Positions 40,329 to 49,440 of a DNA stretch of 64,000 bases are shown here, in pieces (within the stretch, counting starts at the first letter, position 1; each line of letters opens with the position of its first letter). Source of the stretch: CAMLFJ01 sp035524955 (lineage in GTDB: Bacteria; Methylomirabilota; Methylomirabilia; Rokubacteriales; CSP1-6); assembly GCA_035524955.1 (NCBI GenBank), contig DATLFG010000006.1, forward strand, positions 1 to 64,000, written 5' to 3'. Under the pieces are notes generated by a model. The model was not told the DNA's origin. It did not search any database and worked only from the letters and a program-made list of their open reading frames with translations. The translations under genes and the position numbers were made by a program.

Positions 40329-41651
40329 ATGCGGCGGCTTGGCTGGTATCTCGCGGTCGCGCTCCTCCTGGCTCCCGTTCCCGCCCAGGCTCAGCTCTTC
40401 CTCGCGTCCCGTCCGGAGCCGCCGTTCACGGTCGGCCCGTTGATGGTCAGCGCCACCGTGCGCGAGGAGGCGGGGCCGGTGCCGGTGATGGTGACGTGGA
40501 GCCTGCTGCTTCCGCCCGATCGCCGGGACGCCGACGTCGCGCAGGACATCTTCCTGCTGTGGCCGGGCGAGATCCGCAACGACGACGCCGCCCAGAAGCC
40601 CGACGCGGCGCTGGCCCGCTACGTCGCGGAGCGCGGCTTCGACGTGATCGGCGAAGGCCGTGCGGGGCTGCTCGCGCGTGGCCTGGCCGACGGCGCCACC
40701 GAGGTCCAGGCGGCCGGGGCCCCGTTCGTGACCTTCGTGCAGACCGGCGCGCTGGGGCTGAGCCCGCCCGCCACCTTCATTCGCATCCCGTGGACCCCCC
40801 GGCTCACCGACCAGCGCTGGCTCATGGAGCTCACGCTGCACGTGGCCGGGCTGGTGAAGCCGCAGAAGCTCGGCTGGGTGGAGACGATCATCCGCGGCGG
40901 CCCGTCGCGCGTCGCCATCGGCTTCCACGAGGTGCGTGACCGGCCGCTGTTTCCGATGTACCTCGCCCATCGCGATCGCGTCGTGCACCTGGCCGACGCG
41001 CCGGCGGAGCTGGTCGTGCAGTTTCCGCAGTCCGATCGGCTCAAGATCGACGAGGTGTATCCGCCCACCTCCATCCGACGGCTGAGCGAGACGCTCGACA
41101 GTACCCAGGTCGTCTCGCTCTTTCTCGACCGCGGCGACGGCATCACCCCGCAGCAGCTGGCCGTGCAGTTCGGCTACTTCTCGCGCATCCAGACCGTGTT
41201 GCTCGTGGCCGTCCCGCTCCTCATCGTGGCCCTGGGCCATGCGATGGGGCCGCTGCTCGGGCGCGGCCTCGTGCGGCTGGCCGACGTGGTGGCGGCGCGC
41301 GTGCGTCTGGGCGCGTGGCGGGCGGGGCGCGACCCCCGCGCGGGCGTGATTGTCCCCCGCGAGACGCTCGAGCGCATCGTGCCGGGCCAGACCACCCGGG
41401 ACGAGGTGCTGCGCCTCTGCGGCACCGAGGTGGAGCGCCAGGAGCAGTTCCCGGGATCCGGGCGCACGACCCTCATCTACCGCGGCCGCCGGCTCCTGCC
41501 GGAGTCCCGACGGATCTTCGGCTGGCTGTCCACGGTGCGGCACTGGGACGTGGAGCGGCACGAGGTGCGGATCGAGATCGACGGCGATATCGTCCGCGAC
41601 GTGCGCGCCGACGTCCGGCGCTACCGCCTGGGACCCGACGAGCCCCGCTGA
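40329..41651 (+). CDS. Exported membrane protein with BamE/SmpA-like C-terminal domain
   Basis: A 440-residue protein: signal peptide (residues 1-22, ending AQAQ), a periplasmic beta-rich region to about residue 290, one transmembrane helix (VLLVAVPLLIVALGHAM) and a C-terminal domain beginning LERIVPGQTTRDEVLRLCG. That last segment is the usual start of the small BamE/SmpA fold (G-x-T-x-x-E-V-x-x-x-x-G). By topology this domain would be cytosolic, which is unlike BamE, so the resemblance may be only structural. A TATGAT 13 bases upstream of the ATG may be the -10. Confidence 0.65.
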   Translation: MRRLGWYLAVALLLAPVPAQAQLFLASRPEPPFTVGPLMVSATVREEAGPVPVMVTWSLLLPPDRRDADVAQDIFLLWPGEIRNDDAAQKPDAALARYVAERGFDVIGEGRAGLLARGLADGATEVQAAGAPFVTFVQTGALGLSPPATFIRIPWTPRLTDQRWLMELTLHVAGLVKPQKLGWVETIIRGGPSRVAIGFHEVRDRPLFPMYLAHRDRVVHLADAPAELVVQFPQSDRLKIDEVYPPTSIRRLSETLDSTQVVSLFLDRGDGITPQQLAVQFGYFSRIQTVLLVAVPLLIVALGHAMGPLLGRGLVRLADVVAARVRLGAWRAGRDPRAGVIVPRETLERIVPGQTTRDEVLRLCGTEVERQEQFPGSGRTTLIYRGRRLLPESRRIFGWLSTVRHWDVERHEVRIEIDGDIVRDVRADVRRYRLGPDEPR

Positions 41652-41770
41652 CCGCGGCCGAGCCACCCAGTAGGGACAGCACCTTGAGAAACGGGCCCTT
41701 GACCCCCACCGGCAGAGAGGCTACCCTTGGCGGGATCATCGTCCCGACGTCGCCGCCCGAGGAGGGCTAG

Positions 41771-44700
41771 GTGAAGTGTCCCCGCTGCCAGTCCCCGAAC
41801 CGCGAGGGCGTGCGGTTCTGTGAGGAGTGCGGCGCGAGGCTGGTGACGAGCTGCTCGAGTTGCGGCGCCGAGCTGCTGCCGGACAAGCGGTTCTGCGGCT
41901 CCTGCGGCTCGCCGACGACTCCGGAGCCGGTGGAGCGCCAGGCCTCCCCTCAGGGCTATACCCCGAAGCACCTCGCCGAGAAGATCCTGACCTCGCGCCA
42001 CGCGCTCGAAGGCGAGCGCAAGCAGGTCACCGTGCTGTTCGCCGACCTCAAGGGCTCGATGGAGCTCCTGGCCGACCAGGACCCGGAGGAGGCCCGGCGC
42101 CTGCTGGATCCGGTGCTCGAGCGGATGATGGAGGCGGTGCACCGCTACGAGGGCACCGTGAACCAGGTCATGGGCGATGGGATCATGGCGCTCTTCGGCG
42201 CGCCGCTCGCCCACGAGGACCACGCGGTGCGCGCCTGCCACGCCGCGCTCCGCATGCAGCAGACGGTCGGCTGGTACGCGGAGGAGCTGCGCCGCGGCCG
42301 CGGCGTGGACGTGCAGATCCGCATCGGCCTCAACTCGGGCGAGGTCGTGGTGCGCGCCATCGACAGCGATCTGCACATGGACTACTCGGCCATCGGCCAG
42401 ACCACGCACCTGGCCGCCCGCATGGAGCAGCTCGCCCGCCCCGGCTCGACGCTGATCTCCCGCGAGACGCTGCGCCTGGCCGAGGGCTACGTCGAGGTCA
42501 AGCCCCTGGGCCCCGTGCCGGTGAAGGGCATGCCGGAGCCGGTGGAGATCTTCGAGCTGGTCCGCACCGAGCAGGTGCATTCGCGCCTCGAGGCCAGCGC
42601 CGCGCGCGGCCTCACGCCGTTCGTGGGCCGCGAGGCCGAGATGGACGCGCTTCATCAGGCGATGGCGCGGGCCGCGGCCGGCCACGGCCAGGTGGTGGCG
42701 GTGTCGGGCGAGCCGGGGGTGGGCAAGTCGCGCCTCTTCTGGGAGTTCACCCACTCCCATCGTGCGCACGGCTGGCTCATGATGGAAGCGCAGGCCACCT
42801 CCTACGGCAAGAACACCTCGTACCTCACGGTCAAGGAGCTGCTCCAGAACTACTTCAGCCTCGAAGAGCGGGACGACGTGAGGCGGATTCGCGAGAAGGT
42901 CACCGGCAAGCTGCTGACACTCGACGAGAGCCTGCGGCCGACCCTGCCCGCGTTCCTCCAGCTCCTCGACGTGCCGGTGGACGACGCGGAATGGCAGACC
43001 CCGGACCTGCCGCAGCGCCGTCAGCGCATGCTCGACGCGGTCAAGCGCCTCATCCTCCGGGAAGGCCAGGTGCAGCCGGTGCTCCTGGTGTTCGAGAACC
43101 TCCACTGGCTGGACTCGGAGAGCCAGGCTTTTCTCGACAGCCTCGTGGACAGCCTCCCCCTGGCTCGCGCCCTCGTGCTCGTGAGCTACCGGCCCGAGTA
43201 CCAGCACGGGTGGGCCCGCAAGAGCTACTACACCCAGTTCCGCATCGATCCGCTCCCGCCCCAGAGCTCGGAGGAGCTGCTGCGCGCGTTGATGGGTGAC
43301 GACCCCGGGCTCGACCCGCTCAAGCAGCTGCTGATCGAGCGTACCGAGGGCAACCCGTTCTTCATCGAGGAGAGCGTGCGCACGCTGGCCGAGACCAAGG
43401 TGCTCGCGGGCACGCCCGGGCACTACCGCCCGACCCGCGAGGTGCAGAAGGTTCAGGTGCCCGCCACCGTGCAGGCGGTGCTCGCCGCACGCATCGACCG
43501 CCTCCCGATCGAGAGCAAGCGGCTCCTGCAGGCCGCCGCGGTCATCGGAAAGGACGTGTCGCTGGCGCCGCTGCAGGAGATCGCCGATCTCTCGGAGGAG
43601 ACGGTGCGCCGCAACCTGACCCTGCTCCAGGCCGGCGAGTTCCTGTACGAGATCAGTCTCTTCCCGAGCGTGGAGTACACCTTCCGTCACGCGCTGACCC
43701 ACGAGGTGGCCTACTCGAGCCTGCTCCAGGACCGCCGGCGCGCCCTGCACGGCCGGGTGGTGCAGGCGATGGAGCACCTCTATGCGGACCGGCTGCCCGA
43801 GCACTTCGAGCGGCTCGCTCACCACGCCGTCCGCGGCGAGGTGTGGACGAAGGCGGTGGCCTACCTCCGCCAGGCGGGGACGAAGGCGGCGGCGCGCTCC
43901 GCCAATCGCGAGGCGGTCATCTTCTTCGAGCAGGCCATGGCCGCGCTCGAGCGGCTGCCCGAAGGGCGACCCGCCACCGAGCAGGCGATCGACCTGCGCC
44001 TCGACCTGCGGTCGCCGCTGCTGCAGCTGGGCCAGCTCGAGCGCGTGCTGACGCTCTCGCAGGAAGCGGAGGCGATGGCCGAGAAGCTCGGCGACGAGCA
44101 GCGGCTGGCGCGCGTCTACACCTACCTGATCAACTACCACTATCTCAAGGGCGAGCCGGACCTCGCCATCGAGTACGGCGAGCGCTGCCTGCGCATCGGC
44201 GACGCGGCGAGCGACATGGCCCTGCAGGCCCTGGCCCGCAGCTACCTGGGCTATAGCTGCCACGCCCAGGGCCTCTACCGGCGCGCGCACGCGACCCTGC
44301 GCGAGAACGTCGAGGCGCTCGAGCTGGTGCAGGGCGAGACCCCGGGGGGGCAGGCCGGCGTCTCCTACGTCACCTCCAGCGGCTGGCTCGCCTTCACCCT
44401 GGCGGAGATCGGCGAGTTCGACGCCGCCGCCCTGTCGCTCGACAAGGCGCAGCGAGCCGGCGAGGCGAGCGGCCACGCCTACACCCAGACCATCGCGCGC
44501 ACCATGGCCGGGCTGGCCTGGCTCCGCCGGGGCCAGCTCGAGCGGGCGCTGCCCGCGCTCCAGCGGAGCCTGGATGCCTGCCGCGAGAAGAGCCTCGAGG
44601 TCTGGCGGCCGATTCCCTCCTCGCTCCTGGGCCTCACCCTCGTGCTGCTCGGCCGGCGGGAGGAAGGGATGCGACTCCTCGAGGACGGGGTGGCGCTGAC

Positions 44701-45361
44701 CGAAGACCTGGGCGTGCGCGCCTACCTCGCCCTCTGGACCACGAACCTCGGCGAGGGCCTGGCCGCGGCCGGGCAGCTCGAGCGCGCCCGGAGCGTGGCC
44801 CAGCGCGCGCTCGAGCTGGCGCTGCGGCACAAGGAGCGCGGCCACCAGGCCGGCGCGCTGCGCCTGATGGGCGAGCTCGCCGCCATGAGCGAGCCGCCCG
44901 CGGTGGGCGAGGCGGAGGGCTACTACACGCAGGCGCTGCGCCTCGCCGAGGAGCTCGAGATGCGTCCGCTCCAGGCGCGCATCCACCTGGGGCTGGGGCG
45001 GCTCCTGCGCCTCGCGGGCGACCGTGACCGCTCGGAGGATCACCTGGCCACGGCCCTGGGCCTCCTGCGCGAGATGGACATGCGCTTCTGGCTCTCGCGG
45101 GCCGCCGAGGAGCTCCTGCATCTGGGGCACCTCTTCGTGGTCGCCCGCCACAATATCCAGCTCTACGACTACCTCAAGCGCGAGTACGCGGGCGAGCCGG
45201 TCACCGTGATCCTCGACCGGCGCCACGGCGAGCGCCGGGAGCGCGCGGAGGCCGCCGCCAGCGAGCGCCGCGCCGCCGACCGGCGGCGGCAGCTCCGGGT
45301 GGACGAGGCCATCCGCACGCGCGGGTTCGCGGTCGTACCCGAGATCATCGGAGGGGCCTGA
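41771..45361 (+). CDS. Zinc-ribbon/adenylate cyclase/STAND ATPase/TPR regulator
   Basis: A 1196-residue cytosolic multidomain protein. Residues 2-50 hold two zinc ribbons (CPRCQ..CEECG and CSSCG..CGSCG). Residues 75-265 are a class III nucleotide cyclase domain (VTVLFADLKGSME, NQVMGDGIMALFGAP carry the metal Asps). Residues 285-640 are an AAA/STAND ATPase with Walker A GEPGVGKSR. TPR-like helices fill about 700-1120. The tail (1135-1180) is extremely Arg/Glu-rich (DRRHGERRERAEAAASERR, then AADRRRQ). Such proteins couple ATP-driven oligomerisation to cyclase or signal output. A broken relative is at 4195-4640. A GTG start with GGAGGG upstream; the 3' end overlaps the convergent cold-shock-like gene by 17 bases. 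Confidence 0.9.
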   Translation: MKCPRCQSPNREGVRFCEECGARLVTSCSSCGAELLPDKRFCGSCGSPTTPEPVERQASPQGYTPKHLAEKILTSRHALEGERKQVTVLFADLKGSMELLADQDPEEARRLLDPVLERMMEAVHRYEGTVNQVMGDGIMALFGAPLAHEDHAVRACHAALRMQQTVGWYAEELRRGRGVDVQIRIGLNSGEVVVRAIDSDLHMDYSAIGQTTHLAARMEQLARPGSTLISRETLRLAEGYVEVKPLGPVPVKGMPEPVEIFELVRTEQVHSRLEASAARGLTPFVGREAEMDALHQAMARAAAGHGQVVAVSGEPGVGKSRLFWEFTHSHRAHGWLMMEAQATSYGKNTSYLTVKELLQNYFSLEERDDVRRIREKVTGKLLTLDESLRPTLPAFLQLLDVPVDDAEWQTPDLPQRRQRMLDAVKRLILREGQVQPVLLVFENLHWLDSESQAFLDSLVDSLPLARALVLVSYRPEYQHGWARKSYYTQFRIDPLPPQSSEELLRALMGDDPGLDPLKQLLIERTEGNPFFIEESVRTLAETKVLAGTPGHYRPTREVQKVQVPATVQAVLAARIDRLPIESKRLLQAAAVIGKDVSLAPLQEIADLSEETVRRNLTLLQAGEFLYEISLFPSVEYTFRHALTHEVAYSSLLQDRRRALHGRVVQAMEHLYADRLPEHFERLAHHAVRGEVWTKAVAYLRQAGTKAAARSANREAVIFFEQAMAALERLPEGRPATEQAIDLRLDLRSPLLQLGQLERVLTLSQEAEAMAEKLGDEQRLARVYTYLINYHYLKGEPDLAIEYGERCLRIGDAASDMALQALARSYLGYSCHAQGLYRRAHATLRENVEALELVQGETPGGQAGVSYVTSSGWLAFTLAEIGEFDAAALSLDKAQRAGEASGHAYTQTIARTMAGLAWLRRGQLERALPALQRSLDACREKSLEVWRPIPSSLLGLTLVLLGRREEGMRLLEDGVALTEDLGVRAYLALWTTNLGEGLAAAGQLERARSVAQRALELALRHKERGHQAGALRLMGELAAMSEPPAVGEAEGYYTQALRLAEELEMRPLQARIHLGLGRLLRLAGDRDRSEDHLATALGLLREMDMRFWLSRAAEELLHLGHLFVVARHNIQLYDYLKREYAGEPVTVILDRRHGERRERAEAAASERRAADRRRQLRVDEAIRTRGFAVVPEIIGGA

Positions 45362-45599
45362 CCCCGCCCGGCGGCGTCTCGCGCCCGACCGGCGTGAGGC
45401 CCCGGCTCACCAGGCGCACCTCCGCCGCGCGCTTGCCGTCGGCGCCCGAGTGCGGCTCGAACGAGACGCGCTCGCCGACCCGGGGCGGCACCCCGCGGCC
45501 GTCCCGGCCCCGGACCACGTAGAGATCCTGATCGTCGCCGATGATCAGGCCCCACGCGGTGGGCCGATCGTAGAACTCGACCCGCCCCGTCTTGATCAT
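45345..45599 (-). CDS. Cold-shock-domain-like protein (divergent)
   Basis: An 84-residue protein whose first 65 residues follow the CSD pattern: TGRVEFYDRPTAWGLIIGDD (in place of GxVKWFNxxKGFGFI), a DLYVV strand in place of DLFVH, VGERVSFEPHSG and AAEVRLV. The aromatic RNA-binding positions of RNP1 and RNP2 are only partly kept, so nucleic-acid binding may be altered. It would act in the cytosol, possibly as an RNA chaperone. It is convergent with, and overlaps, the large cyclase gene. Confidence 0.7.
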   Translation of the reverse strand: MIKTGRVEFYDRPTAWGLIIGDDQDLYVVRGRDGRGVPPRVGERVSFEPHSGADGKRAAEVRLVSRGLTPVGRETPPGGVRPLR

Positions 45600-45705
45600 G
45601 TCCGGATCCTAGGGCGCCGCGCCCGCCCGGCACAATGTCCAGAATCTCGGACAGGAGGTGCAGCCCGTTGCAGTCTCCGCGTTCCGGTATAAGCTAGGCT
45701 TGGTG

Positions 45706-47061
45706 ATGCCGGCCGCCCGCTCGGACCCGACCTATCGCCCGACACTTCGCGTGATCGACGTGGTGGCGATCATCGTGGGCACCGTGGTGGGGGCGGGGAT
45801 CTTCCGGACGCCGTCCCTGGTCGCGGCCAACGCGCCGAGCGAGGCGGTCGTGCTCGGCGCCTGGGCGGTGGGCGGCGCGATCTCGCTCGTCGGCGCGCTC
45901 TGCTACGCGGAGCTGGCCGCGGCCTATCCGAGCCCGGGCGGAGACTATCACTACCTGGCGCGCGCCTTCGGCATGCGCCTGGCCTTCCTCTTCGCGTGGG
46001 CGCGCATCACCGTGATCCAGACCGGGTCCATCGCGCTGCTCGCCTTCGTCATCGGCGACTACGCGACCAGGGTCGCGCCGCTCGGGCCCGCCTCGCCGAT
46101 GCTCTATGCGGCGCTCACCGTCGCGCTCGTCACCGGCGTCCACGTCATCGGCGTGCGCCAGGGGCGCCTGATCCAGAACCTGCTCACCGGCGCCGAGGTG
46201 GCGGGTCTGCTCCTCGTGATCGCGGTGGGGTTCGCGCTCGACACTCCGTCGTCGCCGGCCACCGCCCCCGCGGCCGCGTTCTCGAGCCAGGGGTTCGGGC
46301 TCATGATGGTCTTCGTGCTGCTCACCTACGGGGGGTGGAACGAGGCCGCGTACGCCTCCGCGGAGATCCGGGGCCCCCGGGGGAGCATCGTGCGGGCCCT
46401 CGTCTGGGGCATCGTGGCGATCACCGCGCTCTACCTGCTCGTCAACGTGGCGTACCTGCGCGGGCTCGGACTCGCCGGCGTGGCGGAGTCCAAGACGGTG
46501 GCCGCCGATCTCATGGCCCGCGTGGCCGGGACGGGGAGCGCGTGGGTGATGAGCGTGATCATCGTGATCGCGGCCGCCACCTCGGTGAACGCGGCGGTGT
46601 TCACGGGCGCCCGCACTGCCCACGCCCTCGGGCGGGACTTCCGGCCGCTGGCCTTTCTCGGCCGCTGGCATCGCCGCGCCGGGACGCCGGTCAACGCCCT
46701 CGTGGTCCAGGGGGCGCTCGCCCTCGCGCTGGTCTTCCTCGGCGGGTTCATGCGAGAGGGCTTCGAGACCATGGTGGAGTTCACCGCGCCCGTGTTCTGG
46801 CTGTTCTTCCTCCTCACCGGTGTGTCGCTGCTCGTGCTGCGGCGCCGGGAGCCGGAGGTGGCGCGGCCGTTCGCGGTCCCGCTGTATCCGATCACACCGC
46901 TCGTGTTCTGCGCCACCTGCGCCTACCTGCTCTACGCCAGCCTCGCCCACAGCGGGCCCGGCTCGATCGTCGGGGTGGCGGTGGTGGCGGCCGGCGCACT
47001 CGTCCTCGGGCTGATGGGACGAGCCGCCGTCACTCGGCCCGATATTCAAGGAGGCGACTGA
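45706..47061 (+). CDS. APC-family amino-acid permease
   Basis: A 451-residue transporter with about twelve hydrophobic segments. The first helix contains VGTVVGAGIFRTPS, the unwound G-x-G-I-F substrate loop of APC carriers; GALCYAELAAAYPSPGGDYHYLARAFG follows as in the LAT/YfnA branch. It would take up or exchange amino acids across the inner membrane. I use the ATG at 45706; a TAGGCT hexamer ends 6 bases before it. It is followed by a methyltransferase gene after one base, so they share an operon. Confidence 0.87.
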   Translation: MPAARSDPTYRPTLRVIDVVAIIVGTVVGAGIFRTPSLVAANAPSEAVVLGAWAVGGAISLVGALCYAELAAAYPSPGGDYHYLARAFGMRLAFLFAWARITVIQTGSIALLAFVIGDYATRVAPLGPASPMLYAALTVALVTGVHVIGVRQGRLIQNLLTGAEVAGLLLVIAVGFALDTPSSPATAPAAAFSSQGFGLMMVFVLLTYGGWNEAAYASAEIRGPRGSIVRALVWGIVAITALYLLVNVAYLRGLGLAGVAESKTVAADLMARVAGTGSAWVMSVIIVIAAATSVNAAVFTGARTAHALGRDFRPLAFLGRWHRRAGTPVNALVVQGALALALVFLGGFMREGFETMVEFTAPVFWLFFLLTGVSLLVLRRREPEVARPFAVPLYPITPLVFCATCAYLLYASLAHSGPGSIVGVAVVAAGALVLGLMGRAAVTRPDIQGGD

Positions 47062-47062
47062 C

Positions 47063-47629
47063 ATGCGGATCGCCCGTTCCCCCGTGCCGTTCCTGGCCCT
47101 GATCCTGGCCACCGCCGTCGCGGCGAGCGCCCAGATGCCGAAGACCCCGAAGGATCCGGACGTCCCCTACGTGCCCACCGACGAGAGGGTGGTGGCCGAG
47201 ATGCTGAAGGTCGCGAACGTCAGGAAGAGCGACGTGCTCTACGACCTGGGCTCCGGCGACGGGCGGATCGTGATCACCGCGGCCCAGAAGTTCGGCACGC
47301 GCGGCACCGGGATCGAGCTGCTCCCGGCGCTGGTCCAGGAGGCCCGGGAGAACGCGCGCAAGGCGCGGGTGAGCAACCTCGTGAAGTTCGTCGAGGGCGA
47401 CATCTTCGAGGCCGACATCAGCGACGCCACGGTGGTCACGCTCTACCTCCTGCCCGCGGTGAACATGAAGCTGCGCCCGAAGCTGCTCGAGCTCCGGCCG
47501 GGGACGCGGATCGTCTCGCACAACTACGACCTGGGCGACTGGATGCCCGAGAAGACGATCAGGATCAACCTGGCCGACGGTGAGCACATCGTGTTCTACT
47601 GGGTCGTGCCTCCGCGCAAGAAGTCGTAG
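47063..47629 (+). CDS. SAM methyltransferase with signal peptide
   Basis: A 188-residue protein: a clear signal peptide (residues 1-23, SPVPFLALILATAVAASAQ), then a class I methyltransferase fold with motif I LYDLGSGDGRIVITAAQKFG and acidic GTGIELLPALVQEAREN. An export signal on a SAM enzyme is puzzling because SAM is cytosolic; related annotated proteins have the same layout, so the N-terminus may instead anchor it to the inner face. The target is unknown. A strong AAGGAGG precedes the ATG, and it is two bases after the permease gene. Confidence 0.82.
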   Translation: MRIARSPVPFLALILATAVAASAQMPKTPKDPDVPYVPTDERVVAEMLKVANVRKSDVLYDLGSGDGRIVITAAQKFGTRGTGIELLPALVQEARENARKARVSNLVKFVEGDIFEADISDATVVTLYLLPAVNMKLRPKLLELRPGTRIVSHNYDLGDWMPEKTIRINLADGEHIVFYWVVPPRKKS

Positions 47630-47637
47630 GCGGGGCC

Positions 47638-48390
47638 GTGCCGGTGGATCCGCGGACCGCCCCTCACCCCGTTCTCAAGAGGCACTACGACGGGGAGCGT
47701 GACCGCCGGCTCTTCGTCACCACGCTGTTCGACGAGTGCGCCCGCTACTACGATCGGGTAGGGGTGTTCCTGGCGCTGGGCTCGGGGCAACACTACCGGC
47801 GCTGGACCCTCGAACGCGCCGGCCTGCATCCCGGCATGGCGGTGCTGGACGTCGCCACCGGCACCGGGCAGATGGCGCGCGAAGCGGCGCGCATCGTCGG
47901 CCCGTCCGGGAAAATCGTCGGCCTCGATCCCAGTAACGGCATGCTCGCGGAAGCGAGGAAGGCGGCGACCGGGCCGCTGGTCCAGGGCATCGGCGAGGAG
48001 CTGCCGTTCGCGACCGAGCGGTTCGACTTCGTCAGCATGGGCTTCGCGCTTCGCCATGTGTCCGATCTCGAGGCGGCGTTCGCCGAGTACCGGCGCGTGC
48101 TCAAGCCGGGCGGCCGCGTGCTCCTGCTGGAGATCACCCGGCCGACATCGGGCCTCGGCCGCCGGCTGGCCGGGATCTACCTCCACACGGTCCTGCCGCT
48201 GCTTCTGCGGATCACCACCGGGAGCGGAAAGCCCGCCCGGCTGCTCCGGTACTACTGGGACACCATCGACGAGTGCGTGCCACCCGCGACGATCCTGGAC
48301 GTGCTGCAGGCGAGCGGCTTCGAGCGCGTGGAGCGCCGCACGTGGGGCGGGATGATGAGCGAATACGTCGCCACCAAGCCGGCGGGCTGA
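47638..48390 (+). CDS. UbiE/COQ5-like methyltransferase
   Basis: A 250-residue class I methyltransferase with VLDVATGTGQMAREAARIVG, LDPSNGMLAEAR and FVSMGFALRHVSDLEAAFAEYRRVLKPGGRVLLLEITRP, the wording of UbiE/MenG quinone methyltransferases. The N-terminal FDECARYYDRVGVFLALGSGQHYRRW is also UbiE-like. It may methylate a menaquinone or ubiquinone precursor, but a hydrophobic stretch (HTVLPLLLRITTG) and lack of quinone genes nearby leave this open. The GTG start is 8 bases after the previous gene. Confidence 0.82.
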   Translation: MPVDPRTAPHPVLKRHYDGERDRRLFVTTLFDECARYYDRVGVFLALGSGQHYRRWTLERAGLHPGMAVLDVATGTGQMAREAARIVGPSGKIVGLDPSNGMLAEARKAATGPLVQGIGEELPFATERFDFVSMGFALRHVSDLEAAFAEYRRVLKPGGRVLLLEITRPTSGLGRRLAGIYLHTVLPLLLRITTGSGKPARLLRYYWDTIDECVPPATILDVLQASGFERVERRTWGGMMSEYVATKPAG

Positions 48391-48446
48391 CGCGCCGCCG
48401 ACAAGTCCCCGGCCCGGCGCCCGCCGGGCCGGCAAGGAGAGACGTC

Positions 48447-49271
48447 ATGTCGATCGGCCAGAGCGAGAAGGCCGCCCGCTTCCGGGCGCTGCACGAGGCG
48501 CCCGGCGCCTTCGTGATTCCCAATCCGTGGGACGCCGGCTCGGCGCGCATCCTCGCCGCGCTCGGCTTCCAGGCGCTCGCCACGTCGAGCGGCGCCTCCG
48601 CGGGCACCCTCGGCCGCCGCGACGGCACCGTGACGCGTGAGGAGGCGCTCGCCCACTCGCGCGCCATCGTGGAGGCGACCGATCTGCCGGTCGCCGCGGA
48701 TCTGGAGAAGGGCTTCGGCGATGCCCCGGCGGCGGCCGCCGAGACCATCCGTCTCGCCGCCTCGGTGGGGCTGGTGGGGGGATCGATCGAGGACGCGACC
48801 GGGGACAAGCAGAAGCCGCTCTTCGATATCGCGACCGCGACCGAGCGGGTGGCCGCGGCGGTGGCGGCGGCGCGCGCGCTGTCCTTCCCGTTCACGCTCA
48901 CCGCGCGTACCGAGAACTTCCTGCGGGGCAATCCGGACCTGGAGGACACGATCAAGCGGCTGCAGGCCTTCGAGAAGGCGGGCGCGGACGTGCTCATGGC
49001 GCCGGGCCTGCCCGACCTGGCCGCGGTGCGCGCGGTGTGCGCCGCGGTGAAGAGACCGGTCAACTTCATGGTGGGCATCAAGGGCCGGTCGTTCACGGCG
49101 GCCGAGCTGACCGCGGCAGGCGTGAAGCGGATCAGCCTCGCCACGTCCCTCTACCGCACCGCCATGAGCGGCCTGATCGATGCGGCCCGCGAGGTGAAGG
49201 ACAAGGGGACCTTCGGCTACGTGGACCGCGGGGTCACCTCGGCGGAGCTGGCCGGCTTCATGGAGGGGTGA
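48447..49271 (+). CDS. Isocitrate lyase/PEP-mutase-family enzyme
   Basis: A 274-residue TIM-barrel protein: FVIPNPWDAGSARILAALGF, ATSSGASAGTLGRRDG, PVAADLEKGFGDAP and VGGSIEDATGD hold the Mg-binding acidic residues. The family contains carboxyvinyl-phosphonate mutase, oxaloacetase and 2-methylisocitrate lyase. It lacks the KKCGH active-site loop of true isocitrate lyase, so lyase action on a small hydroxyacid or oxaloacetate hydrolysis is more likely. A good AAGGAGAG site is 5 bases before the ATG. No neighbours point to a pathway. Confidence 0.86.
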   Translation: MSIGQSEKAARFRALHEAPGAFVIPNPWDAGSARILAALGFQALATSSGASAGTLGRRDGTVTREEALAHSRAIVEATDLPVAADLEKGFGDAPAAAAETIRLAASVGLVGGSIEDATGDKQKPLFDIATATERVAAAVAAARALSFPFTLTARTENFLRGNPDLEDTIKRLQAFEKAGADVLMAPGLPDLAAVRAVCAAVKRPVNFMVGIKGRSFTAAELTAAGVKRISLATSLYRTAMSGLIDAAREVKDKGTFGYVDRGVTSAELAGFMEG

Positions 49272-49440
49272 CGTCGAGCGGGGCCACGGCGGATCACCGT
49301 GGCCGCGCGTCAAGTCTTGGTGGTGGGCACCGTTTCGCCCCCGCGGAGCAGGACGCTAGGCTATCTCCCGCGGCTCTCAGCGTAGGGGCGCTGTCCTCGC
49401 GATCCGCAGCGCGATGTGCAACACTACCAGCGGCTCACCC

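Noticed and set aside
41621..45226. A 1201-codon frame antisense to the large cyclase gene
   Set aside because: It is a shadow of the real plus-strand gene and has no domain; the sense strand has zinc ribbons, cyclase and Walker motifs.
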